The notes below the pieces were generated by a model. That model worked only from the letters and a program-made list of their open reading frames with translations. It did no database searches and was not told where the DNA came from. Both the position numbers and the translations under genes were made by a program. From contig DVFW01000028.1 in assembly GCA_018713055.1 (NCBI GenBank), forward strand, positions 62,001-126,000: DNA of 64,000 nucleotides. Direction: 5' to 3'. Source of the stretch: Scatavimonas merdigallinarum. GTDB lineage: Bacteria; Bacillota; Clostridia; Oscillospirales; Acutalibacteraceae. Below, in pieces: positions 17,403-25,842 of the stretch (positions within the stretch are counted from its first letter, which is position 1; the number at the start of each line of letters is the position of its first letter).

Positions 17403-18311
17403 ATGAACATTTTGCTGACGGGAGCGTTTCCCTATGATGCGGCGCAGATCAGAAAAATTGAAAAGCTTGGCTGTACTGTGGAATTTGTGCAGGAAGAACG
17501 GAAAACGCTTTCTTTAGACTGCGCTTTATTTGACGCAGTGGTTTGCAACAGCTTGTTTTTATATAACGACATAGCGGCGTTTAAGAGGCTGCAGTATATA
17601 CAGCTGACAAGCGCAGGGCTGGAGCGGGCGCCGCTTGCCTATATACGCGAGCATGGGATCACGCTGCAAAACGCGCGCGGTGTGTACAGTGTTCCCATGG
17701 CAGAATGGATTGTGTTGAAAATATTGGAAATTTATAAGGATTCCAAGGGCTTTTATAAACGGCAAAAGGAAAAACGGTGGGAAAAAAACAGAAATCTGCT
17801 GGAACTCAACGGAAAAACTGCCTGCATTGTAGGGGCCGGCAGCGTTGGGCAGGAGGCGGCCAGACGGCTGCAGGCTTTTGGCGTTGTGGTGAAGGCGGTG
17901 GATGTTTGCGATGTGCATAGCCCTTTTATTGATCACGTTTTTCCAATGCAGGAGCTGGATACGGCGCTTGCCCAAAGCGACATTGCAGTGCTGACTTTGC
18001 CGCTGACGCCGGACACAAAGCATTTGTTTGACAGAGCGCGATTTGCAAAAATGAAGGATGCCGCGGTGCTGGTCAATGTTGCAAGGGGCGCGGTTATCAA
18101 GGAGGAGGATTTGATAACCGCACTTGCGAACGGCAAGCTTCTGGGCGCGGCGCTTGATGTGTTTGAAGACGAGCCTCTCACGCAAAACAGCCCGCTTTGG
18201 GACATGGACCATGTGGTCATTACACCGCATAACAGCTTTGTGTCCGACAAAGTAAACGCTCGGCTGTTTGCGCTTATTTATAACAACCTTTTGCAATATA
18301 TCAGCAGGTAA
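17403..18311 (+). CDS. D-2-hydroxyacid dehydrogenase family protein
   Basis: NAD-dependent dehydrogenase that interconverts 2-keto and D-2-hydroxy acids, 302 residues, slightly short for the family. The Rossmann signature GAGSVGQ is near residue 141. The catalytic triad is complete: Arg228 in NVARGAV, Glu257 in FEDEPL and His276 in TPHNS. The substrate-binding N-terminal domain is divergent. It follows the aldolase and ligase genes in the same unit, so the substrate is probably the acid handled by the aldolase. A housekeeping role in serine synthesis is unlikely from the context. Confidence 0.88.
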   Translation: MNILLTGAFPYDAAQIRKIEKLGCTVEFVQEERKTLSLDCALFDAVVCNSLFLYNDIAAFKRLQYIQLTSAGLERAPLAYIREHGITLQNARGVYSVPMAEWIVLKILEIYKDSKGFYKRQKEKRWEKNRNLLELNGKTACIVGAGSVGQEAARRLQAFGVVVKAVDVCDVHSPFIDHVFPMQELDTALAQSDIAVLTLPLTPDTKHLFDRARFAKMKDAAVLVNVARGAVIKEEDLITALANGKLLGAALDVFEDEPLTQNSPLWDMDHVVITPHNSFVSDKVNARLFALIYNNLLQYISR

Positions 18312-18324
18312 AGTGGTGGGAGTT

Positions 18325-19446
18325 TTGAAAAAAGCGTTGATAACAGCGACCATGCAAAGCCATGTTGCGCAGTTCCATAAACCCCTGATGCGGCTATTAA
18401 AAGAAAATGGGTATGAGGTGCACGTTGCCGCGAAGGACAATCTGGCGGAAAAGAACGGGCTGCAGCTTGTATATGCAGACCGGGTATTTGACGTGCCTTT
18501 TTCCCGTTCTCCGTTTGGGAGGACAAATCTTCGCGCATACAGGCAGATAAAAGAAATTATAAGCGGTATGCAGTATGAGGTTATCAGCTGTAATACGCCC
18601 GTGGGAGGCGTGGTCACGCGCCTTGCGGCAAAGAAGGCGCGCAAAAGCGGTACAAAAGTGTTTTATACGGCGCACGGTTTTCATTTTTACAAGGGCGCAC
18701 CCGTACAAAACTGGCTGTTGTATTACCCTGTGGAAAAATGGCTTGCCCGCTATACGGACACGTTGATTACCATAACAGATGAAGACTATGCACTTGCCCG
18801 AAAAAAGCTTGGCGCAAATGTTGTACGTCTGCACGGCATGGGTGCAAATACAGAGAAATATTACCCGGTTACACAGGCGCAGGCAACCCATTTGAGGCAG
18901 GAAATGGGCTATAAGGGAAATACGCCGCTGCTTTTGTGCATAGGAGAGCTGCTTAAAAATAAAAACCAACAGGCAATTATCCGGGCGATGCAGCCCATAA
19001 CCGCGCGCTTTCCAGAGGCAAAACTGCTGCTTGCAGGCAATGGGCCTTGCCGCCCGCAGCTTATGCAGCTGGCGCGAGACCTGAAGCTGCAGAACGCGGT
19101 AGAGTTTTTGGGTTACCGGACGGATCTGCAGAAGTATATACATATTGCCGATATCATTGTTACCTGCAGCTTCCGTGAAGGGCTGCCACTGAACGTCATG
19201 GAGGCCATGCTTTGTGCAAAGCCGGTAATCGCTTCCAATAACCGCGGCCATCGCGAGCTGGTAAAAGACGGCCTTACGGGTTATATTGTAGAACCGGAAG
19301 ATATAGAAGGTTATGCCGGTAAGGTTATTGCATTGATGGAAAACCAGGCGTTGTACACACAGCTTTGCGAAAATGCAAGAGCCGGCGCGGAGCCGTATAA
19401 AGATCAAAGCGTTTTAAATGAGCTGAAAGCGATATATAAGGAATGA
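18325..19446 (+). CDS. Glycosyltransferase family 4 protein (EpsD-like)
   Basis: Cytoplasmic GT-B glycosyltransferase that extends the lipid-linked repeat unit. The N-terminal fold begins KKALITATMQSHVAQFHKPLM and has HGFHFYKGAP; the C-terminal donor domain carries the EX7E element in FREGLPLNVMEAM. The start is uncertain: TTG at 18325 gives the usual hydrophobic-Lys opening after GGTGGGAG, while in-frame GTG codons at 18313 and 18316 are possible. It sits inside the aldolase-to-opine-dehydrogenase unit, 13 nt after the dehydrogenase gene. Confidence 0.87.
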   Translation: MKKALITATMQSHVAQFHKPLMRLLKENGYEVHVAAKDNLAEKNGLQLVYADRVFDVPFSRSPFGRTNLRAYRQIKEIISGMQYEVISCNTPVGGVVTRLAAKKARKSGTKVFYTAHGFHFYKGAPVQNWLLYYPVEKWLARYTDTLITITDEDYALARKKLGANVVRLHGMGANTEKYYPVTQAQATHLRQEMGYKGNTPLLLCIGELLKNKNQQAIIRAMQPITARFPEAKLLLAGNGPCRPQLMQLARDLKLQNAVEFLGYRTDLQKYIHIADIIVTCSFREGLPLNVMEAMLCAKPVIASNNRGHRELVKDGLTGYIVEPEDIEGYAGKVIALMENQALYTQLCENARAGAEPYKDQSVLNELKAIYKE

Positions 19447-19454
19447 GGACAGGT

Positions 19455-20255
19455 ATGGACGAGCAAACGCTGCGCCGGCTGCAGCTGACACAACTGGAAA
19501 TTTTAAAGGTGGTAGACCGGGTTTGCAGGGAAAATGGGATTTCCTATTCCCTGTATGGCGGGACGCTTCTAGGCGCAGTGCGCCATAAGGGGTTTATCCC
19601 GTGGGACGACGATTTGGATATTTGTATGATCCGCGAGGAATACGACCGGTTTATCAAGGTATGGCAGTCGCAAAAGATTGAAAATTATATGCTGGAAAAT
19701 ATCGACACCAACGCAAACTTTACACAGTCTTTTACAAAGATCAGGAAATGTAACACAGCGTTTGTTCAGCCGTTTGAGACAAACGTCCGGTATCATACGG
19801 GCATTTTTATTGACATTTTTCCATTTGACAGAGTTGCAGGCGGCTCTTTTCAAAGAAAAATGCAAAAACTTTGCGCCTGCTTTTACCAGCTGTATGTACG
19901 CGCCTATCCAGACAACAACAGTAAGCTGCTCTATATGGGAACAAAGGTGATTTTGGCAATTACGCCCAAAAGGCTGTACCCCAAATGCGTACGGTTTTTC
20001 TATAAAAAGTTTACAAAGTATAACACGTGCAAAACGCTGCCGTGCGCAGATTTTTCCATTGTAAGAACAATGAAAAATATACTGCCGTATGATATTTTTG
20101 ACCATATAACAGAGCTTTTCTTTGAAGATACAAATTATATGGCGTTTGCGGACTGGGATGTATCGCTGACCACTTCTTACGGCGATTATATGCAGTTGCC
20201 TCCGATGGAGCAGCGAAAAGCAGGACACAACCCGATCTTTATAAAATTTGAATAA
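19455..20255 (+). CDS. LicD family phosphotransferase
   Basis: LicD-type enzyme, 266 residues, of the nucleotidyltransferase-like fold that transfers a phospho-substituent (phosphocholine in lic1 systems) from a CDP donor to a glycan. Signature: YGGTLLGAVRHKGFIPWDDDLDICM near residues 33-57, with the metal-binding DDDLD. The ATG at 19455 is preceded by GAGGACAGGT; an in-frame ATG at 19443 lacks a site. Its direct neighbour encodes a nucleotidyltransferase-aminotransferase fusion that could make the CDP-activated donor. The pairing parallels LicC/LicD, but no choline kinase or choline transporter is present, so the group transferred may not be phosphocholine. Confidence 0.9.
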   Translation: MDEQTLRRLQLTQLEILKVVDRVCRENGISYSLYGGTLLGAVRHKGFIPWDDDLDICMIREEYDRFIKVWQSQKIENYMLENIDTNANFTQSFTKIRKCNTAFVQPFETNVRYHTGIFIDIFPFDRVAGGSFQRKMQKLCACFYQLYVRAYPDNNSKLLYMGTKVILAITPKRLYPKCVRFFYKKFTKYNTCKTLPCADFSIVRTMKNILPYDIFDHITELFFEDTNYMAFADWDVSLTTSYGDYMQLPPMEQRKAGHNPIFIKFE

Positions 20256-20275
20256 GGCAAAACGGAGATGATGGT

Positions 20276-22090
20276 ATGCAGGCGATCATATTGGCGGCCG
20301 GTATGGGAAAAAGGCTCAAGGAGCTGACGGCGAACAATACAAAATGTATGGTGAAGGTTAACGGGGTTACGCTTATTGAACGTATGCTCCGGCAGCTGGA
20401 TGCGCTGAAGCTTGAAAAAATAGTAATGGTTGTGGGGTATGAAGGGAAAAAGCTGATGGACTATGTCGGAAGGCTTTCAATTTGTACCCCTGTCGTATTT
20501 ATAAAAAACCCGGTTTACGATAAAACCAACAATATATACTCGCTGTTTCTTGCAAGAGAGTGCCTGCTTCAGGACGATACGCTTTTACTGGAATCTGATC
20601 TGATTTTTGAAGACGCGGTTCTGCACAAGCTGCTGGATGATCCCCGCGAGACGCTTGCGCTGGTGGATAAATATGAAAGCTGGATGGACGGAACGGTTGT
20701 AACGCTGGATGAAAACGATAATATCTTGTCGTTTGTACCGGGCAGCAAATTTAATTTTGCGGATATACCAGGGTATTATAAAACGGTTAACCTTTATAAA
20801 TTTAGCCGGTACTTTTCTCGGACTCATTATGTTCCGTTTTTAGAAGCCTATACCAAGGCGCTTGGAAACAATGCGTATTACGAGCAGGTTTTAAAGGTAA
20901 TTACGCTTTTGGAAAAGCCGGATATCTGGGCGTTGCGGCTTGACGGTGAAGCCTGGTATGAAATTGACGATTTGCAGGATTTGGACATTGCACAGTCTAT
21001 TTTTACAGACAGTAAGGACAAGCTGCAAAAAATGCAGAGCCGTTACGGCGGCTACTGGCGGTATCCAAATATTTTGGATTTTTGCTATCTGGTGAATCCG
21101 TATTATCCGGAGCAGCGGCTGATGGATGAAATTAAGGTGAATTTTGAAACGCTGCTGACGCAATATCCTTCCGGCCAGCAAGTCAACAGTCTGTTGGCTG
21201 CAAAATATTTTGGGGTTGGGCAGCGGCAAATTTGCGTGGGCAACGGTGCCGCGGAGCTGATTAAATCCCTGATGCTGTATTTGCAGGGGAAAATAGGGAT
21301 TATTTACCCTACTTTTGAAGAATATCCGCATAGAAAAAAGCAGGAGGATATTGTCCCTTATTGGGTGAGCCGCACGGATTATGCGTACCGGGCCGACGAA
21401 CTGATGGATTTTTACAGTGATAAGGATATTCGCAGTCTTTTGCTGATTAACCCGGATAACCCCTCCGGAAATTTTATAGAGAAGAGCGACGTGCTGCGCA
21501 TGGCGAAATGGGCGCAGGAAAAGAAGATCCATCTGATTGTGGACGAGTCTTTTGTGGATTTTGCAGAAACAGAAGAGCCGGCAACGCTGCTTGACGGCGC
21601 ATTACTGCAGACATTTCCGAACCTGGTTGTTGTCAAGAGTATTTCAAAATCTTATGGCGTACCTGGTTTGCGTTTGGGGGTTCTTGCCTGCGGCGATCAG
21701 GAGCTGGTCGCTTTTATAAAAAAAGATCTGTCGATCTGGAATATTAATTCTTTTGCAGAGTTTTATTTACAGATTTTTGAAAAATATAAAGAGACATATG
21801 CGCTGGCAATCAGGCGTTTTAAAGAAAGCAGAAAAGATTTTATGCATAAGCTTTCACAAATAAAAGGGATCCGGGTGATTCCTTCACAAGCAAATTATTT
21901 TATGTGCGAAGTGTACGGCCGTTATAACAGCGCGCAGCTTACAGAACAGCTGCTGGATCAGTATCATATTTTAATCAAGGACTGCGCGTCAAAAAATGGG
22001 TTTCAAGAAAACAGATATATACGGGTGGCAGTAAAAACCCGGGAAGAAAATGACCGTTTTGCAGAAGCGGTTCAAAAGCTTATGGAATAA
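20276..22090 (+). CDS. Nucleotidyltransferase-PLP aminotransferase fusion (PntC-like architecture)
   Basis: Bifunctional protein of 604 residues. Residues 1-235 are a LicC/RmlA-type nucleotidyltransferase with LAAGMGKRLKELT and the Lys of NTKCMVKVNG. Residues about 255-604 are a fold type I PLP enzyme resembling HisC/CobD, with NGAAELIKS, NPDNPSGN, VDESFVDFAE and the Schiff-base Lys458 in SISKSYGVPG. The same domain order is known in PntC, which makes 2-aminoethylphosphonate and activates it with CTP. Here no PEP mutase or phosphonopyruvate decarboxylase is nearby, so the substrate may be another phosphorylated aldehyde, ketone or amino acid. With LicD next door the expected product is a CDP-activated amine or amino acid for transfer to the glycan. 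Confidence 0.88.
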   Translation: MQAIILAAGMGKRLKELTANNTKCMVKVNGVTLIERMLRQLDALKLEKIVMVVGYEGKKLMDYVGRLSICTPVVFIKNPVYDKTNNIYSLFLARECLLQDDTLLLESDLIFEDAVLHKLLDDPRETLALVDKYESWMDGTVVTLDENDNILSFVPGSKFNFADIPGYYKTVNLYKFSRYFSRTHYVPFLEAYTKALGNNAYYEQVLKVITLLEKPDIWALRLDGEAWYEIDDLQDLDIAQSIFTDSKDKLQKMQSRYGGYWRYPNILDFCYLVNPYYPEQRLMDEIKVNFETLLTQYPSGQQVNSLLAAKYFGVGQRQICVGNGAAELIKSLMLYLQGKIGIIYPTFEEYPHRKKQEDIVPYWVSRTDYAYRADELMDFYSDKDIRSLLLINPDNPSGNFIEKSDVLRMAKWAQEKKIHLIVDESFVDFAETEEPATLLDGALLQTFPNLVVVKSISKSYGVPGLRLGVLACGDQELVAFIKKDLSIWNINSFAEFYLQIFEKYKETYALAIRRFKESRKDFMHKLSQIKGIRVIPSQANYFMCEVYGRYNSAQLTEQLLDQYHILIKDCASKNGFQENRYIRVAVKTREENDRFAEAVQKLME

Positions 22091-22105
22091 ATACGGGGGC
22101 AGTGT

Positions 22106-23224
22106 ATGCAGATTTGTGTTGTTGGCGGCGGCAATATTGGCACGGTGCTGCTTGGGGCACTGGGAAGGCAGAAAGGCAGTGTGGTGTCGTTACTAACCTC
22201 CAGACCCGGAGCCTGGGGCCATACGGTTTATGTGGAAGATACCGAAAAATGTACAACATATATGGGAAAAGTGCGGATGGTTACAGATAATCCCGAAAAA
22301 ATATTACCGGAGGCGGATGTTGTTTTTGTAACGCTGCCGTCCAATGTGGTTGCCCGGAAATTTTGCGCCTATGCCCATTTGCTCAAGCCCGGTGCGGCAG
22401 TCGGGTTTATACCGGGTACAGGCGGGGTGGAATTTTATTGTCAAAGCTTGCTTGAAAAAGGCTGCAAGGTGTTTGGACTGCAGAGGGTTCCGTATATTGC
22501 AAGAGTAAAGGAATATGGGAAATCTGTGGCCTGCCTGAGTACAAAGCCGCAGCTGCAGGTGGCGGCGATTCCGTCGGATTGGACGCCGAAAGGATGCGCC
22601 TTGCTGGAAGAGTTGCTGAAAATTCCCTGCAAGGGACTTGCAAATTACCTTACGGTAACGCTTACCCCATCAAACCCTGTGTTGCACACAGCGAGGCTTT
22701 ATGGCCTTTTTCATGCGTATCAGGCAGGGAAAGGCTGGGAAGCGCCAATTGGGTTTTATGACCAGTGGGACAATTTTTCTTCTCAGATTCTTTTACAATG
22801 CGACCAAGAGCTGCAAAATATATGTAAAGCATTTGACGGTATAGATTTGTCAGGCGTTGTGCCGTTAAGGAAGCATTATGAAGCGGACAGTGTGCAGGCT
22901 ATGACGGATAAGATTAAAAGTATCCAAAGTTTTCAGGGCATTCAGGCACCCATGATTTTGCACGATGGGAAATGGATTCCCGACCTGGACTCCAGATATT
23001 TTGAGGAGGATTTTCCCTACGGACTTTGTATATTAAAGAGCTTTGCCCTGCTTGCACGGTTGCAGACGCCGTGCATGGATAAGCTTCTTTTGTGGTATCA
23101 GGCGCTGAAAAGAGTTGCGTTTTTTAAAAATGGGCAGTTTACGGGAGAAGGACTGAAGCATTTGCCGCTGCCGCAAAACAATGGGATTTCTACGAAAAAG
23201 GACGTATATGCGTTTTATTGCTGA
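22106..23224 (+). CDS. Opine (octopine/nopaline) dehydrogenase family protein
   Basis: NAD(P)-dependent enzyme, 372 residues, that in characterised relatives reductively condenses an amino acid with a 2-keto acid to form an opine. The Rossmann motif VVGGGNIG is at 4-11. The C-terminal octopine dehydrogenase domain has NPVLH at 190-194, matching the NPxxH catalytic His of the family (His194), and DSRYFEEDFPYGL near 292-304. It is the last gene of the tight unit that starts at 14326; a gap with a new promoter follows. N-carboxyalkyl amino acids are known glycan substituents in some bacteria, so a role in making one is a reasonable inference. Confidence 0.87.
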   Translation: MQICVVGGGNIGTVLLGALGRQKGSVVSLLTSRPGAWGHTVYVEDTEKCTTYMGKVRMVTDNPEKILPEADVVFVTLPSNVVARKFCAYAHLLKPGAAVGFIPGTGGVEFYCQSLLEKGCKVFGLQRVPYIARVKEYGKSVACLSTKPQLQVAAIPSDWTPKGCALLEELLKIPCKGLANYLTVTLTPSNPVLHTARLYGLFHAYQAGKGWEAPIGFYDQWDNFSSQILLQCDQELQNICKAFDGIDLSGVVPLRKHYEADSVQAMTDKIKSIQSFQGIQAPMILHDGKWIPDLDSRYFEEDFPYGLCILKSFALLARLQTPCMDKLLLWYQALKRVAFFKNGQFTGEGLKHLPLPQNNGISTKKDVYAFYC

Positions 23225-23250
23225 TAATGGTTTTTATAAAATGGGTACAG

Positions 23251-23279
23251 TTGCAGGATATACGGATTTATTGTAAAAT
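23251..23279 (+). promoter_or_regulatory. Internal promoter in the polysaccharide locus
   Basis: TTGCAG (23251-23256), a 17-base spacer and TAAAAT (23274-23279) lie in the 114-nt gap after the opine dehydrogenase gene. A small GCGGC-GTTT-GCCGC hairpin follows. This would drive the second part of the locus separately. Confidence 0.55.
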
Positions 23280-23338
23280 ATAAAGTATATATAAAGAGCG
23301 GCGTTTGCCGCAATTGAACAAAATACAGCGGTGAGAAT

Positions 23339-24463
23339 ATGCAGGAACCAATCAGAATTTTACATATGCTGGCTTCTATGAATCGGGGCGGCGCAGAAGC
23401 GATGATTATGAACTATTATAGGCATATAAACACAAGCAAAGTACAGTTTGACTTTTTGCTGACTACGCCCGGCCGGTATGATTATGAGGATGAAATTTTA
23501 CAACTGGGAGGAAGGATTAACAGGATCCGCCCGCTTACCAAAACGCGCCCTTGGGAGTATATGCAGGATGTAGACCGTTTTTTTAAAAACCATCCGCAAT
23601 ACAGGGTAGTGCATTCGCATACGTCCAGCAAAAGCTACTTTCCGTTGAAAATTGCAAAAAGGAACCATATTCCGGTGCGGATTGCGCATTCGCACAGTTC
23701 CAAAGCCGAAAGCGGGATAAACGGAATGATTCGCAAGGCTTTGCGCATACCGCTGCGCACGGTTGCCACGGACTTTTTTGCCTGTGGAGAAGAGGCCGCG
23801 CTGTACCTGTATGGAAAAAGGCTTGCACAGAAAAAGGCAGTGATTGTGCCAAACGCCATAGATGCGGCGCGTTATGCCTACAATGCACGGCAGGCGCAGG
23901 AAACGCGGCGGAACTTGGGGCTTGAGGGCCGGTTTGTAATTGGGCATATAGGACGCTTCTTCCCTGTTAAGAACCATATGTTTTTAATAGACGTGTTTCA
24001 TGCTGTGAAGCAAAAACGTCCGGACAGCTGCCTGCTATTGGTGGGTGAGGGAGATTTGATGGAACCTGTAAAAGAAAAGGTGCGCGCGCTTGGGCTGGAA
24101 AAAGATGTGCGCTTTACCGGCGTGCGCAGCGACGTGCCCGAACTGCTTTGGGCTATGGATGTGTTTGTATTCCCGTCTTTAAACGAGGGAATCCCTGTTA
24201 CAATGATAGAAGCGCAGGCGGCGGGCTTGCAGTGTATGATGTCCGATTCGATCCCGGCGCAGTGTGTAATCACGCAAAACGTAAGGCAGATGCCGCTTAC
24301 ATGTCCGCCAGAGGGCTGGGCCGCAGAAATTCTGCGTTTTCAAAATGGATATGTACGCCGGAATATGCGCGCACAGGTTGCGCAGGCTGGTTTTGATATT
24401 CAGAAAAACGCAAAATGGCTGGAGGCGTTTTATTTACATGCATACGATTGTGTCCATGAATGA
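23339..24463 (+). CDS. Glycosyltransferase family 4 protein (EpsF-like)
   Basis: GT-B glycosyltransferase of 374 residues. The opening LHMLASMNRGGAEAMIMNYYRHI with the GGAE turn and the HSHTSSK segment are typical of EpsF/capsule GT4 enzymes. The donor-site element reads FPSLNEGIPVTMIEAQAAG (EX7E). It follows the internal promoter and overlaps the next gene by 26 nt. Sugar specificity cannot be inferred. Confidence 0.9.
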   Translation: MQEPIRILHMLASMNRGGAEAMIMNYYRHINTSKVQFDFLLTTPGRYDYEDEILQLGGRINRIRPLTKTRPWEYMQDVDRFFKNHPQYRVVHSHTSSKSYFPLKIAKRNHIPVRIAHSHSSKAESGINGMIRKALRIPLRTVATDFFACGEEAALYLYGKRLAQKKAVIVPNAIDAARYAYNARQAQETRRNLGLEGRFVIGHIGRFFPVKNHMFLIDVFHAVKQKRPDSCLLLVGEGDLMEPVKEKVRALGLEKDVRFTGVRSDVPELLWAMDVFVFPSLNEGIPVTMIEAQAAGLQCMMSDSIPAQCVITQNVRQMPLTCPPEGWAAEILRFQNGYVRRNMRAQVAQAGFDIQKNAKWLEAFYLHAYDCVHE

Positions 24464-25484
24464 AAAAACAAGCTACGCGCTTTCTGTGACCCGGGTGTTT
24501 GCAACACTGTGTATTTTTTTGTGCCACGCTGTGCAGCTTTCCGGCAGCGCGCTGTTACAGAAAAGCGGCCAGATATTAAATGTAGGGGTTCCAATGTTTA
24601 TGATGCTTTCCGGATTTCTGTTTGCGCTTAAACCGGCGCCTGCGTCGTACAGAATCTGGTTTAAAAACAGGATAATCCGTATTTTAGCGCCTTATTATTT
24701 GTTTCTGTTTTTGTTGCTATTGGTTCATGTCATATGCGCTGGCATCGATTCAATTTCACAGGTCCAATGGTTTTTGTACGTTGTGCCGCTGCAGGGATTT
24801 ACGCAAGACTATATAAACGGCGCGGAGCATCTTTGGTTTGTAACAGATATATTGTTGTGTTATTTGCTGACGCCGCTGCTGTATAGCTTGCAAAGAAAGT
24901 TGGAAAACAGGAAAAAGCGGTGGCTGTTGCTGGTAATTGTTTTGTATTTTGCTGTGTTGCTTTCCTCTGTATTTTGCCTGCCGGCGATTGTGAGCACAAC
25001 CATTGTTACGGTGTTTTCCTATATGATTGGCTTTCTGTTTATGAAATCGCTGCTTTCCTTGCGCTGCTATGTTTTTGTAATTACGATGTTTACAGCTGTT
25101 GCACTTCGGGTATCTGCAAACCTGGTGATAGACGGCACGCTGCTTTATGACCGTTTGATCGCGCCGGTATCGCACCAGCTTTTGGGGCTTTCCATTTTTT
25201 GTTTGCTGTTTTTGTTAACCTGTAAGTACCATGAGCTGCTGTTCAGGGTAAAAAGAATTGTGCTTTCCGTTGATTGTGTGTCTTATGAAATTTATTTGGT
25301 TCACTACATGTTTATTACAGGGCCGCTGACGATTCGCTTTTTTCCCGTGGGAGGTTTGAATATTTTACTGCTTTTGCTTGTAACGGCCGGCGTTGCCGTT
25401 GCCTTGCACGTTTTTTCCGATAAGCTTGTTAAGCGGCTGAGAGGAAGGAAAAGCGGTTCATTTTACGATAGGAATTTTAAATGA
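24438..25484 (+). CDS. Acyltransferase family 3 membrane protein
   Basis: Multi-pass membrane O-acyltransferase, 348 residues and about ten helices, expected to acetylate or succinylate the surface glycan. The conserved early His is in FLCHAVQLSG, followed by NVGVPMFMMLSGFL; the late SYEIYLVHYMF motif is also present. The start is uncertain: the ATG at 24438 has GGAGG 12 bases upstream and overlaps the end of the previous gene, while an ATG at 24456 has no site. A decayed paralogue lies directly downstream. Confidence 0.88.
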   Translation: MHTIVSMNEKTSYALSVTRVFATLCIFLCHAVQLSGSALLQKSGQILNVGVPMFMMLSGFLFALKPAPASYRIWFKNRIIRILAPYYLFLFLLLLVHVICAGIDSISQVQWFLYVVPLQGFTQDYINGAEHLWFVTDILLCYLLTPLLYSLQRKLENRKKRWLLLVIVLYFAVLLSSVFCLPAIVSTTIVTVFSYMIGFLFMKSLLSLRCYVFVITMFTAVALRVSANLVIDGTLLYDRLIAPVSHQLLGLSIFCLLFLLTCKYHELLFRVKRIVLSVDCVSYEIYLVHYMFITGPLTIRFFPVGGLNILLLLLVTAGVAVALHVFSDKLVKRLRGRKSGSFYDRNFK

Positions 25485-25549
25485 TGAAAGAAAATATGCT
25501 GAAAAAACGAAAACATATGGCTGAGACGGGCTCTGTAAAGCTGTTTGAG

Positions 25550-25826
25550 GAAAACCAGTTAATGTTATTTCAAGTGGGACAGGCTATTTTTTCTTTTTAA
25601 TTGCAATCAGTTTAAAGCTTTCCGTTTTGGAAAAATATTTTTTACCATGCGGTAGCTCAGCACGACGATTTATTATACGCATTTTATATTTTTGGTTTTG
25701 ATTGATAAAAATCTGGAGAAAAACGGCCTGGTAGTGATGTTTATAGAATTGCTGCTGTGCGTTATATTTTATATAATTGTCAAAAAAATGAACCATCCCA
25801 AGCTGAAGATTTTGATTAATGGATAA
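25550..25826 (+). pseudogene. C-terminal remnant of a second acyltransferase family 3 gene
   Basis: Between the acyltransferase and the GT2 gene, three frames carry consecutive pieces of one membrane protein. They are LFEENQLMLFQVGQ (frame from 25481, stop at 25598), FFLIAISLKLSVLEKYFLPCG (frame of 25585), then LSTTIYYTHFIFLVLIDK and the final helix FIELLLCVIFYIIVKKM (ending TAA 25824-25826). The IYYTH segment matches the late H-containing motif of acyltransferase 3 proteins. At least two frameshifts and loss of the front two thirds are needed, so it is non-functional. It may be the residue of a duplicated or exchanged gene. Confidence 0.65.
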
Positions 25827-25842
25827 TGGAAGAGGAGACAGT

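Noticed and set aside
17559..18644. Minus-strand frame of about 360 codons
   Set aside because: It is antisense to the hydroxyacid dehydrogenase and GT4 genes and has no domain signature.
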